NCBI GenBank assembly: GCA_002502295.1
Contig: DANX01000027.1
Coordinates: forward strand, 24,798-51,359
Direction of reading: 5' to 3'
From: Euryarchaeota archaeon UBA561
Lineage (GTDB): Archaea; Thermoplasmatota; Poseidoniia; Poseidoniales; Poseidoniaceae
Length of the DNA: 26,562 nucleotides
Shown here: positions 7,471 through 13,941 of the stretch, in pieces
How the letters are laid out: every line of letters starts with the position of its first letter
Numbering within the stretch: the stretch's first letter is position 1
The notes under the pieces: model-generated
The model's input: the letters and a program-made list of their open reading frames with translations, nothing else
Databases searched by the model: none
Told to the model about the DNA's origin: nothing
Translations under genes and position numbers: made by a program

Positions 7471-9213
7471 GTGCCGGTAGGACTTCCCCCTCGCGGAGGC
7501 CCGCTCGGCCGAACACGAGGGCGCCTCTCGGCAAGTGCCCTCACGACCTACCTTCGCTGCCCACAGCAGTGGTCGCTTGGATACCAACTCGGTCTTCAAG
7601 GATCCACCCGGCCCTCTCAAATTCTCGGAGTTGTGCTTGAGGATGCTCTTTGCGAAGCCTTGATGATGCATCCGCCCGAAGTTTCATCCTTTGATGCCCT
7701 TCAAGAATGGGCCTTCAATCAACTGGATGCTGTCGCCGCTACTGCGATGGATACCGGGACCAAGGCATGGGAAGACGTGCTGTGGAAATCTGCCGATGAT
7801 GCATGGGATGCCGTCTCCATCTCTTCGCTTAAGGAACGTCTCATCGGTGGAATGAACTTGTTTTTGGAGGAGGTAAAAGCCTGTCATGCCGCTGGAGGTG
7901 GGCCTTTTCTGGACCTACGTCGAACACATGGCCAACCCTTTGAGGTCCCCGAGCCATCGCTTGGTGCACCTCCCTCTTTTCCGCTTCCTGAGAAAGTTCG
8001 AGACGTTGAACTTCGTGCCTGGACACCGCCTTCTTCCGCCACATGGTCCAAGGAAGGATCCGAGATCACATGGCATGAGGCATGGGAATGTGCCCGACCA
8101 TGGTTCAAAGATCCGAGAGTTCACCAACCTCAACGTCTCTACCACCCCGATGGATGGGCCTCGGGGGAACTTGATTTGGTGTTGAGATGGGACGGCCGCA
8201 TACGAATCGTTGACATCAAATCTGGAAACCCCGGGTCAATCTTTTCCTCGTCGCTTGAACATCAATTGAGGTTCTATGCTTGGCTTTGGCATGCGACCCA
8301 TGAGGGGGAGGTCGTCGCTGAGATGGAAGGTTGGTACCTTGAAGCAGGTGAGCGTGTTCCTTACAGTGCACCAAGTGAAGAAGAGATGGAGGGTTTGACG
8401 AAGATCTATGCTGAACACCATCGTTCAATGCAGGGGCATGCTTCGGGTGTTATGCCGTTTCCTGCGCCACCCGAATCGGCGTGCGACGGAACAGCTGCAG
8501 GATGCGTCTGGTGCGGCGTTTCTCGCTCAAACGATGGTGGATGGAATGTTCCGGGAAATCTCGATTGGATAAGCACCCTTCCCGAGGTCAACATCGGTCC
8601 GCCCTACGCACCGCTTGGTCATGTGCAAGGCAGGGTGGCTGTGACCGGCCGTTTGACGGGTGCATGGGGTCCAATGCCCAACCATTTCGCCGAGCATGTC
8701 CTTGGAGCTGTTCTGGTCGTCGGCGACCAACACATCACGGTTGAAGAGAGCGAACCGGGTGCGTTCCCCGACCTGCATGAGCTTCTCGAACAGGAGATCA
8801 TGGTCATCGATGCACTTCCTGGTGTTTGGAGAGACCAAGCCCGTTTGTACCTCGACCGGTCAACTCAATTGATGAAACGAGCCGACATGGACGATTCCAG
8901 TTTACCAAAACTGACCCGACTCGGGTTGTTGCGAACTCGGGCGAACGTCAAAGGTCATGTTTTGTCCATTCGTCGACGGTCAGGTACTCGCATTGATGGA
9001 AAACCATGGACGATGCTCTCCATCATGCTCTGGGATGGCCATCATCTTGCGGAGGTGGTGGCGTTTGGTGCCAGCATAAACCAGCGGCTTCTTTCCCTTC
9101 ATCCCGGAGACGGACTGGCGATGACGGGTGTTGAACTTGGTTGGCGTTCAGGCATTCTCCAATTACGGATTGACAACAGAAAGACCCGAATGGAAACATT
9201 CTCAATCCGTTGA
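7471..9213 (+). CDS. Cas4/RecB-like PD-(D/E)XK nuclease with Fe-S cysteines and OB-fold region (paralogue 1)
   Basis: Predicted DNA nuclease, 580 aa from GTG 7471. The amino end has the Cas4/AddB-like opening LSASALTTYLRCPQQW (Cys30). The nuclease core shows GELDLV (Asp235), IVDIK (Asp248, Lys250) and a Q-x3-Y motif (Gln265, Tyr269). Three more cysteines (338, 345, 348; C-x6-C-x2-C) complete the four expected for a 4Fe-4S cluster that pins the fold. The family's usual GxxxH helix is present but without the His (GVVLEDAL). The carboxy-terminal 90 residues, from about 490, look like an OB-fold nucleic-acid-binding domain. The segment EAWECARPWFKDP...HPDGW..GELDLV is shared with the next gene. 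It follows RLI by 39 bases. There is no CRISPR array or other cas gene here, so I do not call it Cas4. End processing in DNA repair is a reasonable inference, not proven. Confidence 0.85.
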   Translation: MPVGLPPRGGPLGRTRGRLSASALTTYLRCPQQWSLGYQLGLQGSTRPSQILGVVLEDALCEALMMHPPEVSSFDALQEWAFNQLDAVAATAMDTGTKAWEDVLWKSADDAWDAVSISSLKERLIGGMNLFLEEVKACHAAGGGPFLDLRRTHGQPFEVPEPSLGAPPSFPLPEKVRDVELRAWTPPSSATWSKEGSEITWHEAWECARPWFKDPRVHQPQRLYHPDGWASGELDLVLRWDGRIRIVDIKSGNPGSIFSSSLEHQLRFYAWLWHATHEGEVVAEMEGWYLEAGERVPYSAPSEEEMEGLTKIYAEHHRSMQGHASGVMPFPAPPESACDGTAAGCVWCGVSRSNDGGWNVPGNLDWISTLPEVNIGPPYAPLGHVQGRVAVTGRLTGAWGPMPNHFAEHVLGAVLVVGDQHITVEESEPGAFPDLHELLEQEIMVIDALPGVWRDQARLYLDRSTQLMKRADMDDSSLPKLTRLGLLRTRANVKGHVLSIRRRSGTRIDGKPWTMLSIMLWDGHHLAEVVAFGASINQRLLSLHPGDGLAMTGVELGWRSGILQLRIDNRKTRMETFSIR

Positions 9214-9265
9214 AAGGGTTCATCCACAGTTAGCCTTCAAAAAGAGTGGCTCACCTGTACCGCCT

Positions 9266-11119
9266 ATGCCCGTCCGCATGGCCGATAGCCAACATGACGA
9301 GGTGGGTCCGTACAACCGCATGTCGGCGAGTCAGGCCAACGCCTACAAGTCCTGCCCCCGTCTTTGGTTTTATCAAAAAGTCTACAGGTTCAAGATGCCG
9401 CAAATCCCAGTTCTATTTGTTGGACGTGCGGTTGAGGAAGCGGTGTGCAGAGTGCTGAGGGAATCGCCAGGGTTCATTTCAGCCGCTTCGAGTTACGACG
9501 CTTTAGGGACTTCACCTTACCATCAGGATGGAACTCCTTGCGCAGTTGAAGAGAAAACATGGCCTTCAGTTGGATTGATGCCTTTTTTCCCCAACGAACG
9601 CCCTCAGACCCGTGAAGCACTCATGACTTGGGCGACAGAACGCGCCCAGCATCATCTTCCCCCTGCCCTCAATCGGATGCAAGAGCAATGGGAAAAAGAC
9701 GAACGAAAAGCAGGCGATTGGAACGATGTTGATCCCAAGCGCTGTTTGGACATGGTCGTGAGCGCCATCGCGTTCCATCTCGATGAAGTCGAGCGTTGCT
9801 TCAATGACAACGGTGGTCCGGGACTGGAGGCATGGCGCAGTGGACAACGAGAACCCTGGCCGGCTCCAGATGGTTTCCCCCATCAGTCCTTTGCCACCGG
9901 TCATCCGCTTGCAGGCAAAGGACAGGTTTCGTGGACTGAGGCTTGGGAGATTGCTCGACCCTGGTTCGTGGATCCAGATGCCCCTTCTTTCACCATGAAT
10001 GCCATCCATCCAGACCATTGGTTCCAAGGTGAGTATGACCTTGTTTACCGTTGGTCAGGCACGCCAGTGATTGTCGATCTCAAGGCCAGTGTTGGAGCAA
10101 ACGATCGCTCGGGGGATTACGTTGACCAACTGAACATCTACGCCATGTTGTGGTACGTTACCCATCAGCGAAAAGGGGAAGTCGGTGGGCTTCAAATCTG
10201 GTACCTTGGGCACCCCAGCATCAAAACCGTCGACCTTCCATCGGTCGAAGAAATGGAAGCCATCGAATCGGAGATGAAAACCCTCTGGAAGTTGTTGAAA
10301 TCTGAAACCCCATCGCGAGATGAATGCCCTCCGGAGCCAAGGTTGATGCGAGGTTTCGCTCCGGGAGGTAAGCCAACATCGCCTCCCGATGAATCACGGT
10401 GCGAACGTTGCGACTGGAGACGGGTATGCCCCAGTGGTTCGGGAACCGATGAACGCCGTTTGCCGTCCTCTGTTCAGCTTCCGGGTTCAAGCCAGCGCAC
10501 GCCTTTGCAGGACATTGGTTCTCTTAACCCAAGAGCCACGGTTCGAGGAGAGTTGTTTTCCGTTGGTTACCTCAAAGACGGTGTTCCTCTGAAAATGACC
10601 TTGAAACAGGGACTCAACAAAGCCCACATCCAAGTGGTCTCAACAACACAATCCGATGGTTCACCAACCGTGGCTGTTCCGGCCATGAAAGGCGTGCGGG
10701 TTTTGTTGAAAGATGCCGTGTTCACCATTAACTGGAAGGGAGAAATCATCCTTAAAATGGACCCGTTTTCCCAGCTTGTGGCCGACGACGACCCTTCCGT
10801 TGAATCGTTTGACCTTTATGACTATCAAGCGAAACATAACTTAGGTGGGACGGTCGTTTACACGTATCAGAAAAGCGGAGTTGGGAAAACAGGGAAAGCC
10901 TGGTCTCGAAAAGGCCTCATGCTCATGGACCATTCAGGGGCCTGCAAGGTTGAGGGGTGGGCCGATGATTGGAACCACCAGTTCACCATGCTGGAAGTCG
11001 GTGATGTCGTCGTTATCGGAAATCTCGGACTTGATGCTTGGGCCTCGGAAATACGCTGTGATTATTCTCGCAAATCACGTTTGCAGATCATTGAACGTGC
11101 AAGCTCATCAACCGCCTGA
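9266..11119 (+). CDS. Cas4/RecB-like PD-(D/E)XK nuclease with Fe-S cysteines and OB-fold region (paralogue 2)
   Basis: 617 aa from ATG 9266; the open frame extends to 9128, but that would overlap the previous gene by 86 bases. It opens with MSASQANAYKSCPRLW (Cys30). The nuclease core has GEYDLV (Asp258), VIVDLKAS (Asp271, Lys273) and QLNIYAMLW (Gln288, Tyr292). Cysteines 379, 382 and 388 (C-x2-C-x5-C) complete a Fe-S set, spaced differently from paralogue 1. The motif-I His is again absent (VGRAVEEAV). About 200 carboxy-terminal residues, including NPRATVRGELFSVG and a segment ending GDVVVIGNLGLD, look like one or two OB folds. The central HPDHWFQGEYDLVYRW block matches paralogue 1, so the pair arose by duplication and may form a heteromer (inference). 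The last 12 bases overlap the convergent ubiquitin-like gene. Confidence 0.85.
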   Translation: MPVRMADSQHDEVGPYNRMSASQANAYKSCPRLWFYQKVYRFKMPQIPVLFVGRAVEEAVCRVLRESPGFISAASSYDALGTSPYHQDGTPCAVEEKTWPSVGLMPFFPNERPQTREALMTWATERAQHHLPPALNRMQEQWEKDERKAGDWNDVDPKRCLDMVVSAIAFHLDEVERCFNDNGGPGLEAWRSGQREPWPAPDGFPHQSFATGHPLAGKGQVSWTEAWEIARPWFVDPDAPSFTMNAIHPDHWFQGEYDLVYRWSGTPVIVDLKASVGANDRSGDYVDQLNIYAMLWYVTHQRKGEVGGLQIWYLGHPSIKTVDLPSVEEMEAIESEMKTLWKLLKSETPSRDECPPEPRLMRGFAPGGKPTSPPDESRCERCDWRRVCPSGSGTDERRLPSSVQLPGSSQRTPLQDIGSLNPRATVRGELFSVGYLKDGVPLKMTLKQGLNKAHIQVVSTTQSDGSPTVAVPAMKGVRVLLKDAVFTINWKGEIILKMDPFSQLVADDDPSVESFDLYDYQAKHNLGGTVVYTYQKSGVGKTGKAWSRKGLMLMDHSGACKVEGWADDWNHQFTMLEVGDVVVIGNLGLDAWASEIRCDYSRKSRLQIIERASSSTA

Positions 11120-11308
11120 TGAGATGGTCGTAACCAGCAGTTCAAGCGATTGGTTGAGCGGAGTTGCGTGGGGGAGCACCGTCCCGTCGTAACTCACGAT
11201 TACCATTGACGGAAGGATCCCTGCGGTTTGCAGGGCTTTTCGGACCGTGGTGCCTTGGTCAACCTCAACCACGGCCTCAACGTCGGTTCCATGAAAGCGA
11301 ATCTCCAT
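11108..11308 (-). CDS. Small ubiquitin-like / sulfur-carrier protein (SAMP/MoaD/ThiS type)
   Basis: A 66-aa protein with the beta-grasp pattern of MoaD/ThiS/SAMP proteins, ending in Ser-Ser-Gly-Gly. In this family the terminal Gly-Gly is adenylated and then either carries sulfur (for tRNA thiolation, molybdopterin or thiamin) or is joined to lysines of other proteins. The sequence alone does not say which. The start at 11308 is preceded by GGTGG and, about 26 bases upstream, by a TATA-like TCATAAG (reverse complement of 11331-11337). A longer frame to 11473 would run antisense through the tRNA gene and is rejected. The stop overlaps the end of nuclease paralogue 2 by 12 bases. A proteasome-chaperone-like gene lies upstream on the same strand, beyond the tRNA. 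Confidence 0.8.
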   Translation of the reverse strand: MEIRFHGTDVEAVVEVDQGTTVRKALQTAGILPSMVIVSYDGTVLPHATPLNQSLELLVTTISSGG

Positions 11309-11363
11309 GGTTCGGCCACCAAACATCATGCTTATGACCGTGGCGCAAGACCAGCGGTTTAGA

Positions 11364-11446
11364 GCCGAGGTCGCATAGCCCGGTATTGCGGTGGATTCGA
11401 AATCCACTGTCCCTTGGACGCGGGGGTTCAAATCCCTCTCTCGGCG
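11364..11446 (+). tRNA. tRNA-Ser (anticodon CGA)
   Basis: A complete cloverleaf was folded by hand. The acceptor GCCGAGG (11364-11370) pairs with TCTCGGC (11439-11445), with discriminator G at 11446. The anticodon stem GTGGA/TCCAC encloses the loop TTCGAAA, giving anticodon CGA (11398-11400) for UCG codons. A long variable arm, GTCC-CTT-GGAC, marks a class II tRNA. The T arm is GGGGG-TTCAAAT-CCCTC. CCA is not encoded and no intron is seen. It lies in the gap between two minus-strand genes (PAC2 and the ubiquitin-like gene), opposite to both. Confidence 0.95.
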
Positions 11447-11453
11447 CTCTTCA

Positions 11454-12209
11454 TCACATATAGAACGCATCATGAGAAGCCGTCATTTCCCCAACGAGGT
11501 CGTCCATTGTAGAAGGGGCGATGGCCTTGAGTTTGTCTCGTAGCCACTCATCGCCGTTGGTCGGTACGGTTAATCCGAAGCCGAACCACTGTTCCAAATG
11601 TTCAATCATTCGTTGAGAACCGAGGATGTCCTCGCTGTTTCCAACGGTGGTTGCGATGATGCATGCTGAATTGATGCTGTAGAGAGGCCCCATTGACGCG
11701 AGAAGGGCTGCGAGTCCAATGGCGCCCGATCTTGGCTCATTCCTTCGTACATCAACACCTTGCGATTCCATGTCGATTCGAAACGCTGCTGAGCTGGCTA
11801 CGGCAAAGGTTTCCTTCAATTCGGGTTTGTCAATCATTCCCGCAAGCACGAGGACGGTTGAGACGTTCTGTTGTTCCAAAAACTCCATCACTTCTCGTGC
11901 GAGCGTGGATTGTTGTCCAGGCTCATTTGGTTGCGCTTTACCAGTCAAGGTGATGAGTGGGTGTTGACCGGATGCGGTGACATGTTGAACAGAGAAATGA
12001 GGAGGAGCAAGCAATCCGTCCTCATCCAATTCTGCGTGCGGAGGCAATCCGATGGGGTGAAGGCGGGCTACTTCCACGCTTTCATGAAGATCGCAAATAG
12101 AGTCAACAGCGACTTTGCCAATGTTGGCCACACCGGGGAAGGCAACGAGTGCCGTTGCACCATTGGGGAGGGAAGTGGTCTTGTTTCGCCATTCAATTCG
12201 CATGGTCAT
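11454..12209 (-). CDS. PAC2-family protein (proteasome assembly chaperone-like)
   Basis: Family members (COG2047, PbaB-like) include archaeal chaperones that help assemble the 20S proteasome alpha ring. The 251-aa protein shows the PAC2 pattern: an early ALVAFPGVANIGKVAVD, a central VLVLAGM, then SGAIGLAALLASMGPLYSINSACIIATT. It is the last gene of the conserved archaeal set L44e-S27e-aIF2alpha-Nop10-PAC2, which supports the call. The frame is open to 12302, but a TATAAT (12236-12241, reading ATTATA on this strand) is centred about 30 bases before ATG 12209, so a near-leaderless start there fits best; ATG 12203 is an alternative. The 89-base gap after Nop10 leaves room for this separate promoter. 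Confidence 0.85.
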   Translation of the reverse strand: MTMRIEWRNKTTSLPNGATALVAFPGVANIGKVAVDSICDLHESVEVARLHPIGLPPHAELDEDGLLAPPHFSVQHVTASGQHPLITLTGKAQPNEPGQQSTLAREVMEFLEQQNVSTVLVLAGMIDKPELKETFAVASSAAFRIDMESQGVDVRRNEPRSGAIGLAALLASMGPLYSINSACIIATTVGNSEDILGSQRMIEHLEQWFGFGLTVPTNGDEWLRDKLKAIAPSTMDDLVGEMTASHDAFYM

Positions 12210-12235
12210 GAAGGGTTGAACCCGTGGACACGCGC

Positions 12236-12241
12236 TATAAT
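12236..12241 (-). promoter_or_regulatory. Candidate TATA box for the PAC2 gene
   Basis: ATTATA on the minus strand is centred about 30 bases before ATG 12209, consistent with a leaderless or very short-leader transcript. It sits in the 89-base gap after Nop10. Confidence 0.45.
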
Positions 12242-12298
12242 GTTTGACATGGAATCTGCGCTGTTCGACACGGTTTGGGTGGCCGAGACAGCCAACCG

Positions 12299-12538
12299 TC
12301 ACTCTTCTTCAGAAGCATGATTTTGCTTCATTTCTTGAAGACTGGGCAGCGTGGCAAGTTGAGACGGCCAGTCTTTTTCCTCCACGCCTTTCATTTTCCT
12401 TCGAAGCGACGCACGATTGTCTTCCGGTGACCATTTCAAAGGGGCTGCGGCTTGAGCTCGCTCGCCGCATTTTGGGCAAACGGTCTGTAAGGAGAATGCT
12501 CCACAGGTCAAGCATTGTTGCATGCGTTGTTTGGCCAT
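12299..12538 (-). CDS. nop10: H/ACA ribonucleoprotein component Nop10, with carboxy-terminal extension
   Basis: Nop10 is a small core protein of H/ACA RNPs, which guide RNA pseudouridylation with Cbf5, Gar1 and L7Ae. The 79-aa protein has the Nop10 layout: zinc-ribbon cysteines C9-x2-C12 and C21-x2-C24 (CLTCGAFSLQTVCPKCG), then APLKWSPEDNRASLRRKMK, corresponding to the conserved PxFSPEDxYxxYRR segment. The usual archaeal length is about 55-60 aa; the extra 25 or so residues form an acidic, Gln/Asn-containing tail (EEKDWPSQL...ASEEE) of unknown role. The start at 12538 is set by GGGAGTG a few bases upstream, overlapping the aIF2-alpha stop region; only 4 bases separate the genes, so translation is probably coupled. 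Confidence 0.9.
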   Translation of the reverse strand: MAKQRMQQCLTCGAFSLQTVCPKCGERAQAAAPLKWSPEDNRASLRRKMKGVEEKDWPSQLATLPSLQEMKQNHASEEE

Positions 12539-12542
12539 TGGG

Positions 12543-13331
12543 TCACTCCCGTTCAGCGATTGCTTCGCCACCGGCGTCAGCCATGTGATTCACAACGGCT
12601 TGGATGGCTTTCTCCCACATGGTTTCAGCCACCTTGAAATCCGGAGCTTTCAACTCGATGCGGTACGACGGAGCTCCGTCGTAGAAGCATTTGACATCAA
12701 TTTCTTCGGCTTCGTTGGTCAGCGACTCGGCCGCTTCGAGGGCAGAGCGAATGACAGAAACACCGTCGTTGACGTTGATGCTAAGGGTGAGGGAGCCACG
12801 AACTTCCACAAAGGGGGGAATGATGTTTTCAATGGCAATCTCGATGAACGCCGCCATCCAGTCTCCCTCAAAACCAGCGTTTTGGAGCGCTCCCTCTTGC
12901 ATCGCTGCTTCTTCAAACGCAGCATAGAGTCCGCCGAACGCATCCACGAGTTCGGCAGCCTGCTCATTCGTGGCGTCTTCCTCCCAACCGACTTTATCGG
13001 CGAGGACCTTCAACAATTGCTGGGCCCGTTGTTCGTTTTTCCATTCTTGGAGTCGACCTCGGCGGCGTTCTTCAGATACGGACTTCAGGGAAAGTTCCAT
13101 TGAAGTACCATCTCGGCGTGTTCGCATGACCTTGCAGATCACTCGCTGCCCTTCACGAACAAACCCACGGATGTTTTTGACCCAACCCGAAGCAATTTCG
13201 CCAATAAAAATGAATCCTTCAACGCCTTCGTATTCATCAAGGTCTGCATAAGCACCGTTTTGTTTGACGGTCTTGATGGTGGCAACGACCAGTTCACCCT
13301 CTTCGGGTGTGGTGATGTCTTGGATGACCAT
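12543..13331 (-). CDS. eif2a: Translation initiation factor aIF2 subunit alpha
   Basis: This is the alpha subunit of the archaeal aIF2 trimer, which delivers initiator Met-tRNA to the small subunit. The 262-aa length is typical. The amino-terminal S1/OB domain is clear (PEEGELVVATIKTVKQNGAY, GVEGFIFIGEIASGWVKNI, VICKVMRTRRDGTSMELSLK, about residues 9-85). A helical middle domain follows, then the alpha/beta carboxy-terminal domain (about 175-262) that contacts the gamma subunit. It lies in the usual operon after S27e. The only sequence between the S27e stop and this start is a 15-base perfect hairpin that contains the ribosome binding site, so translation of this gene probably depends on ribosomes ending S27e. 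Confidence 0.96.
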   Translation of the reverse strand: MVIQDITTPEEGELVVATIKTVKQNGAYADLDEYEGVEGFIFIGEIASGWVKNIRGFVREGQRVICKVMRTRRDGTSMELSLKSVSEERRRGRLQEWKNEQRAQQLLKVLADKVGWEEDATNEQAAELVDAFGGLYAAFEEAAMQEGALQNAGFEGDWMAAFIEIAIENIIPPFVEVRGSLTLSINVNDGVSVIRSALEAAESLTNEAEEIDVKCFYDGAPSYRIELKAPDFKVAETMWEKAIQAVVNHMADAGGEAIAERE

Positions 13332-13346
13332 GGAGGCTCAGCCTCC
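13332..13346 (-). promoter_or_regulatory. Hairpin containing the aIF2-alpha ribosome binding site
   Basis: On the mRNA strand, GGAGGC-TGA-GCCTCC fills exactly the 15 bases between the S27e stop codon and the aIF2-alpha ATG. The 6-bp perfect stem pairs the GGAGG with CCTCC, which touches the start codon. A ribosome terminating on S27e would melt it. This is the expected form of a translational-coupling switch; pairing is seen directly, function is inferred. Confidence 0.6.
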
Positions 13347-13517
13347 TCAGTTCAGTGCTTCCACAACGGTGCAACCGACAAGTTCGGCTTTTCCACCGGC
13401 AGGTTTGGTCATCGTTGCGCTGCAAACATCGCACGTGATGGGTGTCGTTGCTCGAGAGAAAATGATTGATTCGCTTCCGCAATCACGGCAGCTAATTCGG
13501 AAAAATAGTTTGGTCAT
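13347..13517 (-). CDS. rps27e: Small-subunit ribosomal protein S27e
   Basis: Short zinc-ribbon ribosomal protein, 56 aa from ATG 13517. It shows SCRDCG near residues 9-14 and TCDVCSATM about 15 residues later, giving four zinc cysteines, followed by the conserved TKPAGGKAELVGCTVVEAL. The start is preceded by GAGGTG at a suitable distance and lies 10 bases after the L44e stop. The longer upstream in-frame ATG (13559) would overlap L44e. Zinc ligands are complete here, in contrast to the neighbouring L44e. Confidence 0.95.
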   Translation of the reverse strand: MTKLFFRISCRDCGSESIIFSRATTPITCDVCSATMTKPAGGKAELVGCTVVEALN

Positions 13518-13527
13518 GGAATACACC

Positions 13528-13812
13528 TCAGCGGTCAACAAGTTCGAATTTTTTGGCACGCTTGCAAGGAGCGTAGTGGGCTTTGCCGGTTTCTGTGCAC
13601 CGGTAGAGAATGTTCACTCGCTTTGTTGGCTTTTCGCGACCATCAGGCTTTGGACGAGGGAAACCTCGGTATCCGGCCATGACACGACGGAACCGTCGTT
13701 GACCCCAGCGGAGCTCTGAAGCTCGCTTCTTCTTGACACGCTCTACGGTGTGAAGGGTGTGCTTGCCAGCGGATGGGCTGTAGCGCATTACTTGACGGGG
13801 TCGCTTTACCAT
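13528..13812 (-). CDS. rpl44e: Large-subunit ribosomal protein L44e (eL42) lacking most zinc cysteines
   Basis: eL42 sits at the ribosomal E site and normally holds one zinc with two CxxC pairs. This 94-aa copy matches the family in length and core (KKRASELRWGQRRFRR, GYRGFPRPKP, KPTKRV, KKFEL). The first pair, typically YCPYCKKHT, reads YSPSAGKHT (Ser12, Ala15). The second, typically CKECGK, reads CTETGK (Cys72, Thr75). Only one of four ligands remains; Cys83 is an additional cysteine. It is the first gene of the L44e-S27e-aIF2alpha-Nop10-PAC2 operon. The start at 13812 follows AGGTG at 6 bases, and a TATA-like box lies 36-42 bases upstream. Confidence 0.94.
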   Translation of the reverse strand: MVKRPRQVMRYSPSAGKHTLHTVERVKKKRASELRWGQRRFRRVMAGYRGFPRPKPDGREKPTKRVNILYRCTETGKAHYAPCKRAKKFELVDR

Positions 13813-13847
13813 GGAAACACCTAAGCATTCAGCCCACAGAGGTCGGG

Positions 13848-13854
13848 TATTTAT
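13848..13854 (-). promoter_or_regulatory. Candidate TATA box for the L44e operon
   Basis: ATAAATA on the minus strand lies 36-42 bases before the L44e ATG, predicting a leader of about 12 bases that includes AGGTG. It shares the divergent intergenic region with the plus-strand box at 13915-13920. Confidence 0.5.
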
Positions 13855-13914
13855 GCCCTCCGCCATCCTTTCAGGACAAAATCACGCCACTGCGTTCATA
13901 TTGGAGGGATTCTC

Positions 13915-13920
13915 TATAAA
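13915..13920 (+). promoter_or_regulatory. Candidate TATA box, leaderless start at 13942
   Basis: TATAAA is centred about 25 bases before ATG 13942, the spacing expected if transcription begins at the start codon. This supports the 13942 start over the in-frame 13921 start. Confidence 0.5.
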
Positions 13921-13941
13921 TTGAGGTGGTCAGCAGGACGC

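Noticed and set aside
7471..11119. CRISPR-Cas adaptation module (Cas4)
   Set aside because: The nucleases look Cas4-like, but there are no repeats, no cas1/cas2 and the OB extensions are not Cas4 features.
11108..11473. 121-aa version of the ubiquitin-like protein
   Set aside because: The extra amino-terminal part is the antisense of the tRNA-Ser gene; the 66-aa form has a promoter-like element and ribosome site at the right distance.
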